Of a DNA stretch of 42,531 bases, positions 41,096 to 42,531 are shown piece after piece. Each line of letters begins with the position of its first letter. Within the stretch, counting starts at the first letter, position 1. The notes under the pieces were generated by a model. It worked only from the letters and a program-made list of their open reading frames with translations, did no database searches and was not told where the DNA came from. A program made the position numbers and the translations under genes. The DNA comes from Nostoc sp. GT001 (GTDB lineage Bacteria > Cyanobacteriota > Cyanobacteriia > Cyanobacteriales > Nostocaceae): the NCBI RefSeq assembly GCF_030382115.1, contig NZ_JAUDRJ010000001.1, positions 231,626 through 274,156 on the forward strand. Direction: 5' to 3'.

Positions 41096-41776
41096 GTGAA
41101 TGAAAAGATTCTACCTTGCTCTAGTGGAGTTGTTTACTTAATTAGAGATTTTATAGATATTTGTGCTGCTGACCCAAAACGTTTTGGGTCAACAGCACAA
41201 ATACTACACCCAAAATCCAACAACTCAAGCCAAAAGCCTGAACTTGTTGCTTACCGACCAGTAGAGCAACCCTCAGTTACACTTCAGGCAGACCCAACTC
41301 CCAGTGATGAGTCGCCATCACTAGAGCAGCAAGCCCAAACGGTGCCTCCTTTCACGTCAAAGAGGAATGTTTCTGAGAAACCGCAACATTTAGAAAAAGG
41401 CAAAGCCAAACGTATCTCCCCTGACAAGAAAAAATCTAATTCACTGCAACAGCCCCAATTCACACTTCGAGAAGATGAAAAAGAGTTAGCACCAGAACGC
41501 TGTCAATATATCCAATTTATGGACTGCGACAAGCCAGTGGGACGCGTGATATTCGAGTGTTGGCAATGTCAACAGGGAATAATTAACGAGTTTACTGGGG
41601 AACTATTAATGGGAGAATATTTTGGCCGTCCTTCACTTATTCAGGTGAAAGTCCAATGCCCCAGCTGTGAGCAAACAGCGATTAGGCTGCAAGCAAGGGA
41701 AGTGCTTAAGGGCAACAGCGATACCTTCACCTTGGCAGTGATGATGGCACATAACCTCTTCAAGATTGATTGGTGA
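41096..41776 (+). CDS. Zinc-ribbon protein, divergent from parA
   Basis: About 226 residues if started at the GTG at 41096; a longer frame from 40964 would run antisense to the parA start and is less likely. No good ribosome-binding site is visible, so the start is uncertain. The N-terminal half is a low-complexity, Gln/Ser/Pro/Lys-rich stretch (disordered). The C-terminal 85 residues form a zinc ribbon: CWQCQQG (Cys-X2-Cys) and VQCPSCEQ (Cys-X2-Cys). The parS-like palindrome falls inside the frame, at about codons 22-35. The family is unknown; a DNA-associated role is possible from the position. Confidence 0.6.
   Translation: MNEKILPCSSGVVYLIRDFIDICAADPKRFGSTAQILHPKSNNSSQKPELVAYRPVEQPSVTLQADPTPSDESPSLEQQAQTVPPFTSKRNVSEKPQHLEKGKAKRISPDKKKSNSLQQPQFTLREDEKELAPERCQYIQFMDCDKPVGRVIFECWQCQQGIINEFTGELLMGEYFGRPSLIQVKVQCPSCEQTAIRLQAREVLKGNSDTFTLAVMMAHNLFKIDW
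41161..41200. promoter_or_regulatory. 40-base palindrome upstream of parA, candidate parS/operator
   Basis: A dyad of 20-base arms with a single mismatched pair, centred on AACGTT. The core is TGACCCAAAAC and its exact complement (41170-41191); the flanks are TTGTGCTG and CAGCACAA. The core recurs at 39499-39520. Two such copies bracket the parAB operon. Confidence 0.75.
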
Positions 41777-41795
41777 AAGATATTTACGATTGATA

Positions 41796-42311
41796 ATGCA
41801 AAAGTTGAAAATTTTACCCTCAATAATAACTGCACTAACGGCGCTCACGCTTAATAGTTGTAGCACCGCTAAAACTGAACAGTATGAAGCTACCGCACTC
41901 ACCAGTTACACCTGGCAAGTCAAGTATGCTAATGATCTAACTAGTCAACCACGACCCCGCATTGAAACCTTTGCTACTACTTCGGTGCTGAATCGAAATG
42001 GAGTAAAACCATCGGGAGAAGTAATTGGCCCAGATGACAAAGGGCTATGGTGGCCTACTGTACCGCCACGACCAAGTGTTGATGAAGTTGAACAACGCAA
42101 AAAATCTCAATCCGAGGCAGGCAAACCTGAATTGGTGAAGAATGTAAAGTACAAATTGACTTATGGAGTGGGTAATTCTCAGCAGACACTGCCTACTAAT
42201 TATGATGTTTATCGACAAGTAGTAAAAGCTTACCCCCAAAAAACTCCTTTGGAATTGACTTTGGGTGTGAATGATAATTCAGTTGAGAAAGCTGAACCTG
42301 TCAGCAAGTAG
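41796..42311 (+). CDS. Putative lipoprotein
   Basis: A 171-residue protein from the ATG at 41796 (a TTG at 41766 is in frame but gives a poorer signal peptide). The start MQKLKILPSIITALTALTLN leads to a lipobox (LNSC) whose Cys would be lipidated, so it is a membrane-anchored exported protein. The body is polar, with a Pro/Trp-rich patch (GLWWPTVPPRPSVDEVEQRK). No family is recognised. It begins 19 bases after the zinc-ribbon gene and is probably co-transcribed. Confidence 0.7.
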   Translation: MQKLKILPSIITALTALTLNSCSTAKTEQYEATALTSYTWQVKYANDLTSQPRPRIETFATTSVLNRNGVKPSGEVIGPDDKGLWWPTVPPRPSVDEVEQRKKSQSEAGKPELVKNVKYKLTYGVGNSQQTLPTNYDVYRQVVKAYPQKTPLELTLGVNDNSVEKAEPVSK

Positions 42312-42531
42312 TGACCCTAAGTTACGTATTCAGCAAGAAGTTAGAGTGAAAGACTGAATTGCTTTTCAACTGCCAGTGTTGAACTTACAAGTCCTCCCGA
42401 CAATCTCAAGTCTTACAATCTCTTGAAAAGTGACCAATTTATTGTAAGTAAATTCCAAGTGGATCAGGGTAGAGCTACATCTTGCGGGAAAGTAAATTGG
42501 TAATAAAAAGAATAAATCAAAGAGTCAACGA

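Overview
The window reads as accessory DNA, probably plasmid-borne, from a filamentous and likely heterocyst-forming cyanobacterium. Supporting signs are many HIP1 sites (GCGATCGC), heptanucleotide tandem repeats (ATTCCCC, GGTCATT and CAGGAGT types), multidomain sensor kinases including a MASE1 kinase, a Uma2 nuclease, a PEP-CTERM protein, and an NRPS whose embedded methyltransferase resembles those of other cyanobacterial synthetases. A parAB locus with candidate centromere sites, RecD2 and several small unrecognised genes favour a plasmid. No replication initiator is visible, so this remains an inference.

Layout. (1) 0.2-5.4 kb: two small minus-strand genes, then a tight plus-strand cassette of small soluble and membrane proteins around a membrane-anchored FtsK/HerA-like ATPase, with an HNH-like protein overlapping its 3' end and a final gene broken by a stop at codon 4. 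(2) 5.4-10 kb: a decayed stretch with an orphan small gene, a tyrosine-recombinase remnant, an FAD/Rieske gene cut off exactly at a heptamer repeat, an AIPR-like gene (abortive-infection family), a nuclease tail, and an orphan structured RNA resembling the HEARO/omega RNAs of IscB elements. (3) 10-19 kb: four histidine kinase genes, one carrying a single-base frameshift and one whose annotated start lies inside a 19-bp hairpin. (4) 19-27 kb: one 2548-residue NRPS, A-PCP-C-A(MT)-PCP-R, predicted to release a dipeptide aldehyde; its second A domain carries an in-frame dispersed repeat. (5) 27-30 kb: transposase remnant, Uma2 and PEP-CTERM genes among decayed DNA. (6) 30-36 kb: a SWIM zinc-finger protein and a large SNF2 ATPase on the same strand, like the B. 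subtilis ywqB-ywqA pair. (7) 36-42.5 kb: a GFA-family remnant, a small zinc-binding protein, RecD2, parB and parA, then a divergent zinc-ribbon protein and a lipoprotein.

How the parts work together. parA and parB form an overlapping operon. A palindrome built from TGACCCAAAAC and its complement occurs once upstream of parA and once over the parB stop codon, as expected of a parS/operator pair. The cassette at 1.1-5.4 kb looks co-transcribed and could be a DNA-handling or transfer module. The NRPS stands alone, without visible tailoring or export genes. At least six gene remnants or broken genes mark the window as a site of repeated insertion and decay.
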